Of a stretch of 7,261 nt of DNA, positions 6,552-7,261 are shown in pieces. The position numbers and the translations under genes were made by a program. Within the stretch, counting starts at the first letter, position 1, and every line of letters starts with the position of its first letter. Below the pieces are notes generated by a model. It saw only the letters and a list, made by a program, of their open reading frames with translations. It did not search any database and had not been told where the DNA came from. The stretch comes from CAZUGA01 sp964626505. GTDB lineage: Bacteria > Pseudomonadota > Gammaproteobacteria > Methylococcales > UBA1147. The stretch lies in NCBI GenBank assembly GCA_964626505.1, contig CAZVFR010000186.1, positions 1 to 7,261 on the forward strand, read 5' to 3'.

Positions 6552-7261
6552 ATGCGTATAACCACAGCACTCTCTCAACAGTTAGGTGTTAAATCCATCC
6601 TGGATCAACAGCTAAATCTTGCTAGAACGCAACAGCAGCTCAGTACCGGTTTAAGAATTTTAAAGCCCTCGGATGATCCGGCTGGAGCGGTACGTATCCT
6701 GGATTTAAATCAATCGATTGAGGAAACCAAACAATTCCAAGCAAATTCCGAAACAGCTGAATCACGGTTAACCCTTGAGGAAATAACCCTCGCAAATGCG
6801 ACTAATGTATTACAGCGAGTTAGAGAGCTTTCTGTTCAGGCTGTAAATGGAACACTTACCGCGGCAGCTCGGGTTGGAATCGAAGAAGAAACTCGGCAAC
6901 TATTAGGTGCATTGTTGGGTTTGTCGAATACCACGAATGCCAATGGCGAGTTTCTTTTTTCCGGATTCAATTCACAGACGCAATCGTTTGTGGGCACAAC
7001 GACAACTGCTCCAGGTGGCTTTACCTATAACGGAGACACAAATCAGCGTAACCTTAAAATTGGTCCGACTAGGCTGATTGCGGACGGCGATCATGGTGTT
7101 ACCGTGTTTGGAGACCCGGCAACCGGGAACAGCGCATTCGATGTTATCGCGCGCTTCGCCGATAATATCAGCATCGCGGTGAATACACCCACCCAAAACG
7201 ATATTACCGCGATAGATCAAGCACTGGATCGGGTGTTAACCGCTAGATCAAACGTCGGCGG
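6552..7261 (+). CDS. flgL: Flagellar hook-associated protein 3, FlgL (HAP3), N-terminal part
   Basis: The frame stays open from ATG 6552 to the window end, giving 236 complete codons; the C-terminus is cut off by the window, not by a mutation. The start MRITTALSQQ and the segment TQQQLSTGLRILKPSDDPAG at 26-45 are the flagellin/FlgL D0-D1 signature (FlgL usually has MRIST...TQQQLASG...PSDDP). The helix around 80-100 (ANATNVLQRVRELSVQAVNG) and NANGEFLFSGFNSQTQSF at 129-146 are also characteristic; the 'GEYLFSG' type motif separates FlgL from flagellin. FlgL forms the second junction layer, adapting FlgK to the filament. It starts two bases after the flgK stop and has a strong AGGAG at 6541-6545. 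The C-terminal D0 helix needed for polymerisation would lie beyond the window. Confidence 0.96.
   Translation, partial: MRITTALSQQLGVKSILDQQLNLARTQQQLSTGLRILKPSDDPAGAVRILDLNQSIEETKQFQANSETAESRLTLEEITLANATNVLQRVRELSVQAVNGTLTAAARVGIEEETRQLLGALLGLSNTTNANGEFLFSGFNSQTQSFVGTTTTAPGGFTYNGDTNQRNLKIGPTRLIADGDHGVTVFGDPATGNSAFDVIARFADNISIAVNTPTQNDITAIDQALDRVLTARSNVG

Noticed and set aside
6972..7220. Minus-strand open frame of 82 codons
   Set aside because: It lies opposite the plus-strand flgL frame, which is open to the window end and matches the FlgL family. The other minus-strand frames are likewise shadows of the flagellar genes.

Overview
The window is an uninterrupted run of flagellar basal-body, hook and hook-junction genes, all on the + strand, in the canonical order flgE (3' end only) - flgF - flgG - flgH - flgI - flgJ - flgK - flgL (5' part only). 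The gene order, the outer-membrane L-ring lipoprotein and periplasmic P-ring protein, and a two-domain FlgJ (rod-binding domain plus peptidoglycan hydrolase) point to a Gram-negative proteobacterium of the beta/gamma type. FlgF resembles the Pseudomonas/methanotroph style of gammaproteobacterial FlgF as I remember it, so a gammaproteobacterium is my best guess. Genus cannot be decided from this sequence. Base composition looks moderate (slightly AT-rich by eye) and even across the window, with no mobile elements, tRNAs, rRNAs, CRISPR arrays or pseudogenes.

Layout: positions 1-345 encode the C-terminus of the hook protein. Positions 369-1923 encode the proximal (FlgF) and distal (FlgG) rod proteins, each with a clear Shine-Dalgarno. 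Positions 1965-4778 encode FlgH (L ring), FlgI (P ring) and FlgJ (rod cap and muramidase), closely packed and with weak or absent Shine-Dalgarno sequences. A 127-base gap follows (4779-4905), the only real intergenic region. It carries a near-consensus sigma-28 (FliA) promoter (TAAAGACC-N11-GCCGATAC) whose -35 element lies in a 15-bp tandem repeat that starts exactly on the flgJ stop codon. Then come flgK (4906-6549) and flgL (6552 to the window end), tightly coupled, with the flgL Shine-Dalgarno inside the last codons of flgK.

The genes form one assembly line. FlgF and FlgG build the rod, with FlgJ capping it and opening the peptidoglycan. FlgI and FlgH form the P and L bushings in the periplasm and outer membrane. 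FlgE forms the hook, and FlgK and FlgL form the junction between hook and filament. The promoter before flgK suggests that flgKL, besides any read-through from upstream, are expressed late under FliA, as in the enterobacterial paradigm. I found no previously undescribed system here. The most noteworthy element is the repeat-embedded FliA promoter between flgJ and flgK.
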